From Verrucomicrobiota bacterium (GTDB lineage: Bacteria > Verrucomicrobiota > Lentisphaeria > JABSQK01 > JAJFLO01): a stretch of DNA of 60,231 nucleotides. The DNA lies in contig JAJFLO010000502.1 of the NCBI GenBank assembly GCA_021772675.1, positions 1 through 60,231 on the forward strand. The letters run 5' to 3'. This document shows positions 7,090-22,000 of the stretch, piece by piece (within the stretch, counting starts at the first letter, position 1; each line of letters begins with the position of its first letter). Position numbers and translations under genes: made by a program. Below the pieces are notes generated by a model. The model saw only the letters and a list, made by a program, of their open reading frames with translations, was not told where the DNA came from and ran no database searches.

Positions 7090-10000
7090 ATGATATCTCG
7101 CATTAATGTATATTTATCCCTTTTCTTCCTTCTTTTTTCTCCCGCCTGTTTAATGGCTATTACTCTTGGGCAAATTGATGATTTTGAAGATACCACAGAA
7201 TTGGGTTGGGATATTCAACAAACCTATGATTATCCTCAAAACATACCTACAGACGGTCCTGACGGAACAGGGGACAATTATTTACAATATCAGACTTCAG
7301 GACTGACTTCCGGGGCAGGAAGTCGAATGGCGTTTTTTAATCGAACTCAGTGGAAAGATGATTATATAACTGTCGGAGTCACAGAAATTAAAATGCATGT
7401 TAATAATTTGGGTTCAACAGATCTTAATTTAAGAATTGGATATAGTGAAAGCGCCGGGAATTCAGGGACATGGTGGATTTCTAAAAATCCTGTTACAATA
7501 TCTTTCGGAAGTGGTTGGCAATTAATTTCGTTACCGGTTGATGAATCAAATCTTTCTTTGGCAGCCGATTCAAGTGGATCATTACCTTACTCTACGGTAA
7601 TGGGAGCAGTAGCAGAAGTTCGCATTCTTTCTTCAACATCGGGTAACTTTAGAGGGGACCTTATAACAACTGCTAATCTTGGAGTAGACAATATAACAAC
7701 CAATCCGATTCCACTAACCTGGACAAACACATCTGGTGATAATTCTTGGCATACGACATCCAACTGGGATTCTGGAGTTGTTCCCGGATCGGGTGATGAT
7801 GTTGTCATACCGGATTTGACAGGCGATAACATCATCACTTATTCAATCGGTACAACTAATGTAAAAACTTTAGCTATTGCAGGAGATATGTTAAGCATTA
7901 CCGGCGGTGCTTTGGGTATTACCGATACCTCTATTATCAGTGGCAAAATTACACTTGCCGGGGGTACCTTTGACATCAGTGGCCCGGTCACTGTTAATGA
8001 TCTGGTGAATTGTACAAGTGGGAACTTAATGATATCAGGTACGTTAACATTGACAGGAGGATTTGATTTTAATGTTTCGCCAACCTTGATAACTTCCGGC
8101 GGAGGCACATTGATATTACAAACAGGTACAACCAATTCCTGGAATATCTCATCAACAACTGATTTCCAAATTGACAATGTGACAGTCAGTAGTGCTGGGA
8201 CGATTAATTATACCACCTCAAACGCAGGAGCAGTTGAATTGTTAAATGGTGGTATCTTGAGGAATGAAGTTGGCGGTGTCTTTAATTTTCAAACCGGCAC
8301 GGCTGGAATCGACGCTGGTACAGGTGGGGGAACTTTTGACAATCTTGGCACCGTGCAAAAAACAGCAACAATACAAACAACTTTGATTGACAGTGCTTTT
8401 AATAGTAATGCTGGCTCTGCTATTGATGTGCAAATGGGAGTTTTACAGTTAACAGGTGGCGGGACAAGCACTGGATCCTTGACGTTTTCAGGGGGCGGCC
8501 CTGCTTTCAGAGGTGGCACTCATACGCTCTTGACTGGTACCGCCATTACGGGACGTCTCACGCTAAATTTTACCAATGGAGGCGTGCTGAATATTCCCGG
8601 TACGGCGTCTATTACCGGGGGTGGGTTGAATATTGATAATACTGAAACATCGTCAACAACCGGTGGTGGCACTCTTAGTTTATTGGCGGGAACAACCAAT
8701 ACGTGGAATATTCCTTCATCTTTTGATCATAGGATAGACGGAGTGACGGTCAGCAATGGGGGAACGCTAAACTTTATAGATGTAAGTACTGGTAGTCTTG
8801 ATATTCTGAATGGTGGTATTTTACGCAATGAAGTCAGCGGGATTTTTGATATTCAGAGTGCATTGGGAATTGCAATCAACAGTTCCACATCAGATGGAAT
8901 GTTTAATAACTTTGGTATGATTCAAAAGACAACAACGACTCAAACAGCAAGAGTAATCGCCGCGGTTTCCAACAATTCTGATTCTACCCTTGACGTGCGA
9001 CAAGGTATTTTACAACTGGATGATTTAGCCATAAACAATGGTACTATCCTTCTTGCTGCTGATGCTGCCATGGATATCGACAGCACGACCTTTGACAACG
9101 CTTCAGGTGCTATGATTCAAGGAGAAGGAACTCTGGATGTCTCCGGGACAACCTTCACAAATTCAGGATCAATCACACCCGGGACCTTGGCAGGCACACT
9201 TACCATAACGGGTGATTTGAATTTAAATGCCACGTCTATTATCGATATCGAGTTGGCAGGAACCACAACTGCGGGCACCGATTACGACTTGATCGCAGTC
9301 TCTGGAACTGCCAATCTTGACGGAGCACTTAATATTTCATCCTTTGGAGCTTTCACTCCAGAGGTAAGTGATATATTTCAGGCTGTGACATATGGCGGAC
9401 ATACGGGGGTATTTGCCACAATTAATTCTCCACCAAACACAACCTTTACCCCATCCTATAATGCCGATAATGTGTCTCTGGAGGTAACAAATATTACAGT
9501 TGAAGTAACACTATCGACTGATACAACGATTACCGGTAGTCTCTGCTCGGATAATTCTTCTAATAACATCATTATTGATGCCGGTGTGACTGTAACGTGC
9601 GATTGTGATTTAACCGCCTTCCCAAATGGCTGGGAAATGAATAACTTGACAGTCAATGGTACAATCACACATCTTGATCAAGCCACGGATGGTGTTGTTA
9701 TTGCTGCAGGAGGCGATGTCACTGTGAGCGCTGCCGGTATGATTGATGCAGATTCAAAAGGATTTAATGGCGGTAATGCAGATACATCGGGATCTGGAGA
9801 TGGTGCCACTGCGGGCGGTACCGGTGCCGGTGCTGGATTCGGGGGTATTGGTGGACCATTAAACGGGTCGGGCGGTGCAGCTTATGGATCATTGGCAATG
9901 CCCGATAATCTCGGGTCAGGAGCAGGTGGTGTTCATGATGGAACGAACAATATTGACTACAAAGGAGGAGATGGCGGGGGAAAGATTAAACTAAATGTCA

Positions 10001-13000
10001 ATGGGACATTGACACTTAACGGTACGGTAAAAGCAGATGGTGGGGCTGGGGCCGGAAGTTCCACAACGCGCAGTGCCGGCGGTGGATCGGGAGGATCAAT
10101 TTGGATTTCAACGGATGTGTTTACGGGTAATACTGGTTCGGTTGTGGCTGATGGCGGTGACGGATTTAATGGTGGTGGTTCAGGAGGCGGTGGCCGTATT
10201 TCTGTATATTTTAATACAAATTCTTTCTTCGGAGAGATATCTGCAGGTGGCGGCCAGATAGCGGCTGCAAACGGAATCGGTGGTGCTGGAACAATTTATT
10301 TGAAAGACTCAGCAAATAATATATTTGATTTAATCATTGAAAATGGTGCAAATATTGCAAATGCAGACACTCCAGTCAATTCGGCTGATGACTTTGGAGA
10401 CCAACCCATTCAGAGATTAATTGTTGTTAATTCCCGCCCGAATATTACCGGATCAATGATGATTAATTCCGATACCTCATTATTTAGCAGCATGATGACA
10501 GTTAGTGATACCCTAAATATTCATGACGATTTAGATATCATAGACAGCAGCTTAATCGTAGCCGGAAATCTGGCGCCAATAAATAATATCTCGTTTAGCA
10601 GCACTTCGAGTTTAACAGTAGCTGACTTGCAGACTGTAGAGGATATAATTATTACTGATGGTACAATTCTTAATCATTTTCCGGGAGATACCCGAGGATT
10701 AACCATTACAGCTCCAAATCTAACGATCAATGATGGCGGTGCGATCGATGCAGATCTTCTCGGGTTTACCGGCGGTAATGCGACGGACCCGGGATTAGGG
10801 ACCGGAGGTGCACCTGGAGATACCGGCACTGGGGGTGGTTATGGTGGTAACGGCGGACCAGTTAGCGTTGACGGCGGAATCGCATATGGATCACTTTCGG
10901 CCCCTGGAGATCTCGGGTCGGGTGGTGCAGGGAGCCGAGACGGGACTAACAGTATCGATTATCAAGGCGGTGATGGTGGTGGTAGAATCCGGTTAAATAT
11001 TGCCGGAACATTACTTATTAATGGTCGTATATCAGCAAATAGTGCCGCAGGGACCGGGAGTTCCACTACCAGAAGTGCAGGCGGCGGTTCCGGAGGGTCC
11101 ATAAATATTAGTGTCAGCGTTTTTTCTGGATCTATCGGAGCTGTTACGGCCAATGGAGGCGATGGTTTGAATGGCGGAGGTTCGGGTTCCGGTGGACGCA
11201 TCGCTATTTACTTTGATACAAACAATTTTTTTGGATCGATTACAGCAAGCGCCGGTTCTGCTTCTGCGGGTGAAGTTGGTGGCGCCGGAACAATTTTCAT
11301 AAAGGATAATGCAACTGCGGTATTCGACTTAATAATGCAGAATGTCAATGGCCTGGCAGATGCGATTACACCTGTGGATGTTGCCTTGGATTTTGATGGA
11401 GAAACCGTTAAAGATTTTATTGCAATCGGCTCAAATCCTGTTATCGCCGGGTCGCTATTAACTCTTCAACATGTTCTCATATTCGGTTCACGCCCTGACA
11501 TCGATGGTGATATTTCCTTTACGGACAGTTCCTTTGTTGATTTTTTGATTACGGGAATTTCGGGTACCCAGGTCGGCGGATTCGATGTCTCAGGCACCGC
11601 AAATTTTGATGGTGCGTCAAGAATTAATTTTGAAGGATTTAATCCGTCGGTTTCAGATTCATTTACGCTGGCAACCTATGCCGGCCGGAATGGTGAATTT
11701 GATGATGTTGATATTCCCTCGACAATAACCGCTGATGTTAACTATAATACAGGTGATGTAACAGTTAATGTGACCGGTGTTGTTGTTGAGAACCAATGGA
11801 TTGCCGGGACAGGCGGTGAATGGACCGACGGCTCAAATTGGAGTTTAGGTATACCAACTGCAATACATACTGCTATTATTAATATCGGAGGAGGCAATAC
11901 GATAACTGTTTCTTCAGGCAGCAATCAGGTGTTTGCTATTGTTTCCCAGGAAAATATTGAAATCGGCGGTGGTTCTTTGACAATCCAGAATGAGTCAACA
12001 ATAAATGGCAGTTTGACGATTAGTGATGGTTTAATATCTGGAGATGGCGATGTCACGGTTAATGGCAGCTTTAACTGGAGTGGCGGTACTATGGATGGGA
12101 GTGGACGAACAATCCTGAATGGCGGGGGTAGTATCAATGGTTCAAACAGCAAGATTCTCAACGGAGCACGTATTTTAGAAAATAATGATACACTGAACTG
12201 GAGTGGAATCGGACCGATCAATACAGTCACAGGGTCAAGCCAAATTTATAATACCGGAACGGGTACCTTTAATATACTCAATGAAGATGGGATAGATTAC
12301 GAGTTCGATTCCGGGCTGACCTTTGATAATCAGGGGATTTTTCTGCGTACGAGTGGTTCAGGCAGTGTTCGATTTTTGGGCGTATTTAATCATTCAGGAT
12401 TGGCATTCATCGATACCGGTGAACTGGAGTTATCCGGAGGTGGTACGTCAAGCGGTTCATTTGAATTGCTGGATGGAACGGTTCTTGATATTGAGCAAGG
12501 GCATACGTTTAACCCAGGTACGTTAATCTCAGGAGACGGTATTGTCGAATTCAGTGATGGTACGGTAGTTATCAATGATGGTACAATGTCATCTCAGATA
12601 AATATATCGGGTGCTGATGTTGAGGCAAATGCTGCACAGACGTTTTCAAAAATAAACTTGTCAGGCGGTTCTGTTGGCGGTTCCGGAACAATAACTTTAA
12701 CTGATTTATTAACCTGGACCGGGGGGACAATAGGTGGTTCCGATGTTATTAATGCAGATGCGGGTGTTGCGATCGGGGGAACAGCAGCTAAAACATTGAA
12801 TCGGACTGTTAATAGTAACTTTTCAGGCAGTTTAAATTGGAACAGCCAATCACAAGTCAATGGTACCGGGACATTTAATCATCAGTCAGGAAGAATTGAT
12901 TTGTCATCAGAATTTACGTTTGTAGCAAATTTTAATAATGAATCAGCCATACTGAAATTTAATTCGTTTACAAACACGTTTAGCGGATTATTCACGAATT

Positions 13001-16000
13001 CGGGTTTTATCACAATCGACCTGGGGACTATTGAAGTAGGGACTGCTGTTGAGAACAGCGGGTTTATAAACATAAAAAATCCGGCAAGGTTTAAGGCCTC
13101 CGGAGCGACATTTTTAAACAGCGAAACAGGTCGAATCTATGGGGCCGGCGAACTTGATGTATCGACTGCTGATTTTACAAATAGCGGTATGATTAAACCG
13201 GGAACGTCTTCCGCAACTGCCGGAGAGTTTACGATCAACGGAAATATGACACTCACTGAAACATCCGTTATTGAAATCGAATTAGGTGGTATAGATTCCG
13301 GGCCGCCGACGGAATTCGATATATTGAATATTACGGGTAATATTGATTTGAACGGAGAATTGAATGTTTCATTAATCAATGGGTATACTCCTGACGCAGG
13401 TGATCAGTTGACCATACTGAATTATGCGTCAAAATCGAATGATTTCAGCCAGATTAATCTTCCTGCTTCAAATAATGGTCTTATGTGGCGCCATTTAACA
13501 GGTGCAGCACAATTTCAGTTGCAATTTGTTGATGCATCAGCATCGGTTGGTAGTCGGGTGTGGCAGGATGAAAACGGGAATGGTGTCGATGATGCGGGTG
13601 AATCCGGTTTGTCCGATATAGCGGTTAATCTTTTTCAGGAAGGCGGTGATGGTGTTGCGGGAACTATGGATGACTTGCGGGTTGAATCAGCGACAACCTC
13701 CGGTTCAGGGGATTATGGTTTTTCGCAGCTTATACCCGGTAACTATTTTCTCCAGTTTATACTGCAGGCTGATCTCATATTCACTGCACCTAACCAAACG
13801 GGCAATGATGATTTAGACAGTGATGTCGATCCTTCAACAGGTTTCACTCCAATTTTCACTTTAACTTCAGGGGAAGCCAATCTTAGCTTGGATGCTGGGT
13901 TTTTACAAATACCCGGACCAAGGATAATTAATTATATACAGTTCGATGAGAATAATCGTGATGGTGTTTTGACGTCCTTTAACGTTTCTTTTGATCTGCC
14001 ATTGACCGAATCGGACTTAGGTAGCGAAGATGTGCGTGTTACTAATCATACAACAATTCAGGATTTTTCCCCTCTGAATTTCATTTATGATCCCTTGTTG
14101 AACGAGATTGTTGTTACGTTTATAAATTTACCTGACGGTATTTATACGTTACAGCTAGATAGTGGAATCGACGCATTTAGAGGATTGAATAACGGCTTAC
14201 TTGATGGAAGTCCTGCATTACCGCTCCCCTCTGGAGAGGGCGTGCCGGGTGATGATTTTGTTCTCGATTTTTCTGTTGAAACTAACGATGTGGTTTCTCT
14301 GACCGGTTTGATTGCTGAGGATCCTCCCGGATCATTAATTTATCGTGAGTTTTTTGAAGGAATTCTAGCGCCGGGAGATACGGATATAATCACACGTGAT
14401 ATTGATGGTAATCAGACATTATCAATTGCATTGATCCCGGAAGATTTTTCAATTCAGGGCCATATCGATGTTACTGATTCTGCGGGTAATCCGATCAGAA
14501 CCGCTACCGCATCGGCACCTGGAGAAAATGTATTGGTACAGTCGATTCAAATTATAGATTTTACATCAGTATCGATCAGTGTCAACTGTGTTTCGGGATT
14601 GGGGCGATATAACCTCGAGTTAGTATTAAACAGCGCCTTTGAAGAGGAATTCTATCTTGGTGGAGATAATGATACTATTGCTAACGCACAACCATTGGAT
14701 TCTTCTGCTGTTTCATTGACCGGCACAGCGGATCGATTTGCTGTACTGGGTAGAAATTCCGGCACCAATGACGATTATTATGCCGTATCCATGAATGTAA
14801 ACGACAGTATGACAATTGCTGCGACAGAGGTTGATTTGGAAATCCTGAATGTCAGTGGTGATGTACTGTCCAATGGAGAACAGGAGCCGTTTAGATTAAT
14901 CTCAACTATTCAGGATTTTGTTGCACCGGCGAAAGAAATGTTTTACATTCGAGTCTACGCAGCTCAGGGTACTGACTATACTTTGTTGATTACCCGTAAT
15001 TCAATATTTAACATCGAGCCGGATACCGTATTCGGATCAATACCCGACATTACTCGGCATGGGACAGCTTTAGGTTCGATTAATAACGATTTATTTAACA
15101 GAGATGGAGTTCCAATAACCGGTTCTGTCATTATTGAAGGATCACCGCTGACATTGGGAATAAATGGGGATGGCAGTTTTGTGACAATTGATTCAACGGT
15201 TGGGCTGGTCTTTGAAAACGTAGAATTTTTGACTCCGGGTACACCTTTAGCGTCATTTTCAATATCGTTCGATGGTCAAAATTTTATTAATGCAAGCCCG
15301 TCGGATCAGTCTGAAATATCGGTGTCGATGTTTAATTTAAGTGATAATAATTTTAAAGGTGTCCGCATTATCGGAACTGTCGGAGGCAATCTGCTGCTGG
15401 AACGGATTGTCGGTTTGGAAATCGGAAATCCATTTGCCATAATCGCAACTCGCCTAACCAATATATCTGACAATACGGTTATCGATGTCGGTTGGCTGGA
15501 AAATTTTGATCCAGATCAAGACGCGGTTCAATTTGGATTTGACACGAGTAATGATGTTGTTCTTGGCGGGCAGTTTATCCGCGCCAGTAAACAGACACCC
15601 GATTTTCCGGAGGGTTTAACCCTGGGGATTGGTACGGACGATGATCGCGCGGTTATGTCTGCGGAAGGTTTCTTTAATATCGACCCGTTTGATATAATCG
15701 ACAGTCCGGTAGACCCAGATGGTTTTTCCGAAGATATCGCTATTGGCGCGGCGTTTGATTTTGGGGACTTACTGCCCGGAGAATCTGTTCAGGGAGCTTT
15801 TCTTATCATTGTCGGTGAATCACCGGCTGCTGCAGATTCAATATTTCAGGAAAACTCTGCATCTGAAATCGGACTGGGAGATACAGATTTATATAAATTT
15901 AATGTTAATGCGGGAGATCAATTACTGCTGAATACCTCATTGATTGCCGCGGGGCAGGGCATATTTAATAATGAACTTAATCCCGCGGTTGAATTGTATA

Positions 16001-19000
16001 ATCCGGCCGGTGATCTGGTGGCTTCCGACAATGATAGCGACGATGGAATTAACGCCTCATTATCTCATACAGCTAATGAATCTGGAGTCTACAGCGCCCT
16101 TGTTTCAGCAGAGGAAAATAAGGGAGAATATATCGTCTCACTGACCGGTCATACGGGAGGCGTGCCGGAATTTTCTGTCACTGATTCCAGCCCGTCGAAC
16201 GGCCGTTTTGTCAGCGCATTTCCAGGACAGATGGAGATAGACCTCAGTCAGTGGGTTTTAGTGCCGTCGATCGACGTTAACGATCTGCTTATTAACGGGA
16301 ATCCGGCTGACAATGTTAGCATGATTAGCGGAAGAAAGGTCGTGTTTGATATATCATCTGCTGATGTCGGCGACGGTCTGTACAGCTATGCTATCGCTGC
16401 GGGCTCTATAACCAGTGCGGCTAATCAGCAAATTCAGGGATTCGCCGGCAATTTTACTGTCGATTCAATTGTCCCGTCAGTTCAGACCATTAATATCAAT
16501 GGTACTAATTTGGCCGATAATAATATCGTCGCTGCCGGATCACCTTCGGTCGGGATTCAATTAAATGAAGTCATAAACTCAACATTCCTTGACATCGATG
16601 ATATCTCCGTTGTCAATAATGATTTAGGATTGACTGTTGAGCCGCATAATATTGCATTTAATAATTCGACCTTCTTACTGACATTAGAATTAGTGGACGT
16701 GTTTGCAGAAGGGAACCACACGTTGTCTCTGGTGAGTGGTAACAACGGGTTTCAGGATTTAGCGGGAAATCTGTTAGATGGCGATGGAGACGGGACCGGC
16801 GGGGATGATTTCACCGTAGAATTTAACATTGATGTCGAGGAACTGTCCCTGCCTGATTTAGCGCCGGTGCGGCCGATGGGATCATTGATATTCAGAAGCA
16901 ATGTCTCCGGAGTCAGCCATGTCACGAACGATACAGATTCGTATACCTTAAACTTATCTTCCGGTCAGCGTATCAGTGTCCGCATGACCCCGCTTAACGC
17001 TGCCACTATCCAGGGTCAGGTCGAGATTCTTGATCCGGGATCAAATAGTATCAGTTTAGTATCGGCGTCGACTGCGGGAGATTCAGCATTAACACCATCC
17101 ATTCAAATATTAACCTCCGGCTTACACATCTTCAGCTTTACAAGTCTGGATGGAGTAGGATTATATGTCGCTGACATTGTTTCAAATGCTGTTTTTGAAG
17201 CTGAGTCAATCGGAGGCGATGCAAATAATGATTCCGGAACCGCACAGAACTTAAGTGGAATTGAGTTAAATCTAAGTAACGGGGTTAAACAGATTGCAGT
17301 TTTAGGTGAGGTCAGTAGTGATACAGATAATGACTATTATTCCTTTTCACTTAGCGCTGCTGATTCGGTGACTGTCAGTACCCGGTCATCCTCCGGCGGC
17401 ACTGTATCCATTCAATTGGTCAATTCTTCCGGAACACCCGTAGCCGCAGGCGTATCCGGTCGTTTTAATATCGATCAAATTGTGGAGAATTTCGTTGCAC
17501 CGGATTCAGACACTTACTTTGTCATCGTCTCAGCCGCTGCAAATACGGCTTATAGTTTGACATTGGTTTTCGGAGGTTCATTTGAAACTGAACTGAATAA
17601 TAGATTCAGCGACGTTATTCAGGATATGACACCGATCGGAAATATGCTGGGCAGTTTTCGTGACCCCATGGTTCTTTACGGAGCGACAGGTCAGGGGGAA
17701 GCGCTGATTCAGTTTGATCAGAATCAGTCAAATACATTTGAAATCGGAAATATCGGCTTTTCGCAGTTTGTGGAAATCGAATTTCGCAGTGACGGTGTTC
17801 TTTTCGGCACCAGTTTTTCATCGTTGCTAAAAATTGATCCATTTACGGCACAAACCGAACGTATCGGTTCAAATTTTGATTTTGGAGCGATTCACGCTCT
17901 TGAGTTTGCGGATGATAATACCTTATACGCAGTGGCTCAGGGTGTGTTTGGAACGGTTGATACAGGCAGCGGTATTTTTAGTGAAATCGGGCCGACAGGA
18001 TTTTCTGTCATTGGCGGACTTGCGTTTCGACCTTCAGACAATGTGCTGTTCGGCGTAACATCCAGGACGATCCCCTCTAATCTAGTGACAATTGATACCT
18101 CAACAGGCGTCGCTTCGATCGTCGGGCCGACGGGATTTGATAAAATTGCGTCACTGGAATTTGGATCGGATGGTGTTCTTTATGGCGGTATCGGGAACAA
18201 TACGGATTCAGAGGGTGCGCTTATTACAATTAATCCTGATACGGGCGATGCAGAATTTTTGACGTCATCGGGACATGGCAATCTCGCCGGTTTATCATTT
18301 TTTCCGCTCGACCCGGCTGATTTATTCAGTTTTCAGGCAAATTCCGGCGATAATCTGACCCTCACAACATCAACACCAATTGAAGAACCCGGCCAACCTG
18401 AAAATAATTTGAGTCCGATCGTTGAGCTGTTATTTGATGACGGTATCAACGATCCGGTTGTTGTCGAAACAATTGATAACGGTGGGGGCGATGGGAGAAA
18501 TGTCAGTCTTGATCATAACGCTGCCAGTGATGGAACTTATATTGTTAAGGTATCTCGCGCAGATAATAACTCGGGAGACTACCAGTTGAATATTTCCGGC
18601 ATGACAGCCAATGCTCCGTCGTTTGCCGTACAAGATTCAATTCCGGAAAACAATGTATTGTTGTCTGTGTTTCCCGCTACCTACACCATTCTCTTCAACA
18701 ACGGTGTTCTGTTAAACTCTCTGGATGCGTCGGATTTACTGGTTAATTCGGTGTCTGCTGCTGATTTTACGGTCAACAACGGAACATCGATTTCGTTCGA
18801 TATCGGTGGCACGAATAGCGGAAACGGAACCTATCAGGTCGAGATAGCAGCCGCGGTAATATCCAGCATTTCAGGTCAGCAAAATGCAGGTTTTATTCGC
18901 TCATTTACTGTTGACAGTTCTCCGCCGACTGTCACGGATGTTGTTGTAGACAGCAACAGCATTACCGAGGGAGCATCAACGCTGACGGCTGGGCCATTGA

Positions 19001-22000
19001 TATTCGATATCAGTTTCAGCGAAGAACTCATTGAAAATACGATTGCCATAAATGGAATTGCTGTGGTGAACGACGGCACCAGTCAAACAATTATGCCTGA
19101 TTCGATCAGTTATAATCCGGCGACATCGATATTAACTCTCGAATTTTCCATTATGAATTCCGAAGGTCCGCATTCATTGGTATTACCGGGTGACAGTGGC
19201 ACGTTTCAGGATCTTGCAGGGAATCCGCTGGACGGTAATGGAGATGGTACCGGAGGCGATAATTTTTCTCTGGAATTTTTTGTGGATGTTAATAGCGTTG
19301 TAATTTCTGCTCTTAATCCAATTTCTCCTTTTGGTTCGTTGGTATACGGCATTGATTTTATCGGTAATTTTAATTCTAATGGTGATATAGACAGTTATTT
19401 AATTGAATTTGAGGCTGGACATAATCTCAGTATTCGCTTATCACCATTAGACAATTCAATTTTGGGTTCGGTAAAACTATTTGATCCCGACGAGGCGCAG
19501 ATCGCAATGGACGATTCAATCACGGCTGGAGAGTCCGTTATCCTGCAGACTGTTTCCATCGGTTCATCGGGTGTATACAGAATTGATTTCAGTAATACAA
19601 CGGGATTGGGTAATTATGAGCTGCAATTTCTATTGAATAGCGCGATCGAAGAAGAACACTTTACACCGGTCGCGAACGATACCATCAGTGAAGCCGAAGA
19701 CATCAGCGATTCCAGCTTTGAACTTGCTGTTGACCACAGCCGTATGGCGGTGATTGGCTTTGGTGATGGACAGCCTGACCTTTATGCGTTTTCTCTTGAA
19801 AGTGGTGAGCATGTCAGTGTATTAGTCGAATCGTTTTCCAGTTCCTCAAATATTGATCAGCTACAGATATTGGATTCGACTGGATTCGTGCTGGCAAGAG
19901 GCACCGATCAAGGATTGAATATTGATCAGCAAATATTAAACTTTTTCGTGCCTGTGTCAGATATTTACTTTACTGAAGTGATCGCGGCATCCGATTCCGA
20001 GTACAGTTTAACCGTAATGAGAAATCTATCCATTGAAGGTGAACCGAACAATCAGTTCGATGCGATTATTTCGGATATTACGCAGACCGGAGCCGCATTG
20101 GGGAATTTGAGTAAAAATGGTACCCTATTCGGCGCAACAGGGCAGTCGCTGCAATTAATTGAAATCAATCCGGAAACTGGCCAAAATTTCGTTATCCTGG
20201 ATTTGGTGGGCGGTAATCGTTTTGTCGAGCTCGAATTTAGAAATGACGGCATCCTTTTTGGTGCAGATAGAGAACTGTTAATAAAAATTGATCTGAATTC
20301 CGGTGTCGTCGAATCCATTGGGGCTGATCCGGCAGCCCGTGCGTTGCATGCATTAGAGTTTGCAGATGATGGCACCTTATATGCCGTCGCTCAGGGGTTC
20401 TTTGGTATCGTTGATGCCGAGACAGGGGAATTCGATCCGATTGCAAGTACGGGGTTTGGAACAGTCGGCGGACTCGCATTTGATCGCTCCACCGGAAAAT
20501 TGTTCGGTGTGTTTACAAATACCCTGCCATCACAATTAATTGAAATAGATACCGCTACAGGTGATGTGACGTCGATTGGTGACACGGGATTTAATAAAAT
20601 AACTTCCCTTGAATTTGGCCCTGATGGTACCTTATATGCCGGTGTTGGCGAAAATTCTAATGGATTTGATGGCGTTTTAATTACGATTGATCCGGTAACC
20701 GGTGGGGGGACATTGATTGGGCCGACCGGATATTCTAATTTGGCAGGGCTGAGCTTTATGCCGCCGGATGTTGTCGACCATTTTCGTTTTTCAGCTAATG
20801 CGGGTGATGTATTGACTATGTCAACATTAACGCCCGGTGACGGAGCGGGGGAACCCACAAATAATCTTGATCCGATAATTGAATTGTTTTTTGACGATCC
20901 GGTTAGTGGTCCTCTGTTAATTGGAAATGACGATAACTCGGCGGATGATGGTGTCAATGCTGAATTAACTCATACTGCTTTCAGCTCCGGATCTTATATA
21001 GCCGGGGTTTCTTCTGGTGGAGAAAGTACCGGCGATTATTTCCTGGATATTGCAGGAATTACAGGCGCGTCGGAAGATTTTTCAGTTGTGCGAACGATAC
21101 CGGCGGACGGTATGATTTTCGATCCGGCCGATTCGGTCCCGTCTACGTTCAGTGTTGTCTTCAACCAGAATATTCTTTTATCGTCCGTGGACGCGTCTGA
21201 TTTGACAATCAATGGCAGTTCAACTGATGCGGTAAATGTTGTCGACGGGCGATCATTGAACTTTGATATAACCGGCGCCAATTCGGGTCCGGGTTTATAC
21301 ACCGTTGTTATCCCAGAAGATGCCATATTAAGCGTGACCGGCCAATCGTTACCCGAGTCCGTGTTTCAGTTTGGTCTGACAACCGGAGGGCCGGTTGTCA
21401 TTTCAAGTTCAATTAGAAATGGCGACGTCTTTAATCGGGGTGATATTGTATTTCAGGCTCAGTTCGATTCAGAACTACAGCAGGAGGAACTCGGCGAGGA
21501 GGATATAAGTCTTGTCAATTCGTTTGGCGATCAAATTTTCGCGACATTGTTCATCTATGATCTGGTAACGAGCACCTTAACCGTACAATTCAATAATTTA
21601 TCCGATGACGATTATTCATTGCGGCTGAGTTCAGATGTTAACGGATTCAGAGATATTCAGGAACGGTTACTGGACGGCGGGCCCAGTTTTCCATTACCTT
21701 CGGGAGATGGCCTGGAAGGCGATGATTTTGTTATTGATTTTTCTGTAGACGAAGATGTAAGACCGTTCCCTGTGCCATTAGTAGAAGTCGAGCCGTTGGG
21801 CTCTCTAATCTATGAAGGTTTTGTTCGGGGCGGGCTGTATAATGCAGATGATATTGATTCGTTTGCTTTAGATCTTGATGGCAATCAGACGCTATCTGTC
21901 ATCATGATGCCTCACACCTCTTCAATTGCAGGACGGATCGAGCTGTTTGATCAGTCTGAAAATATGCTTGGATCTGTATCCGCCGCGACGGCAGGGGACT

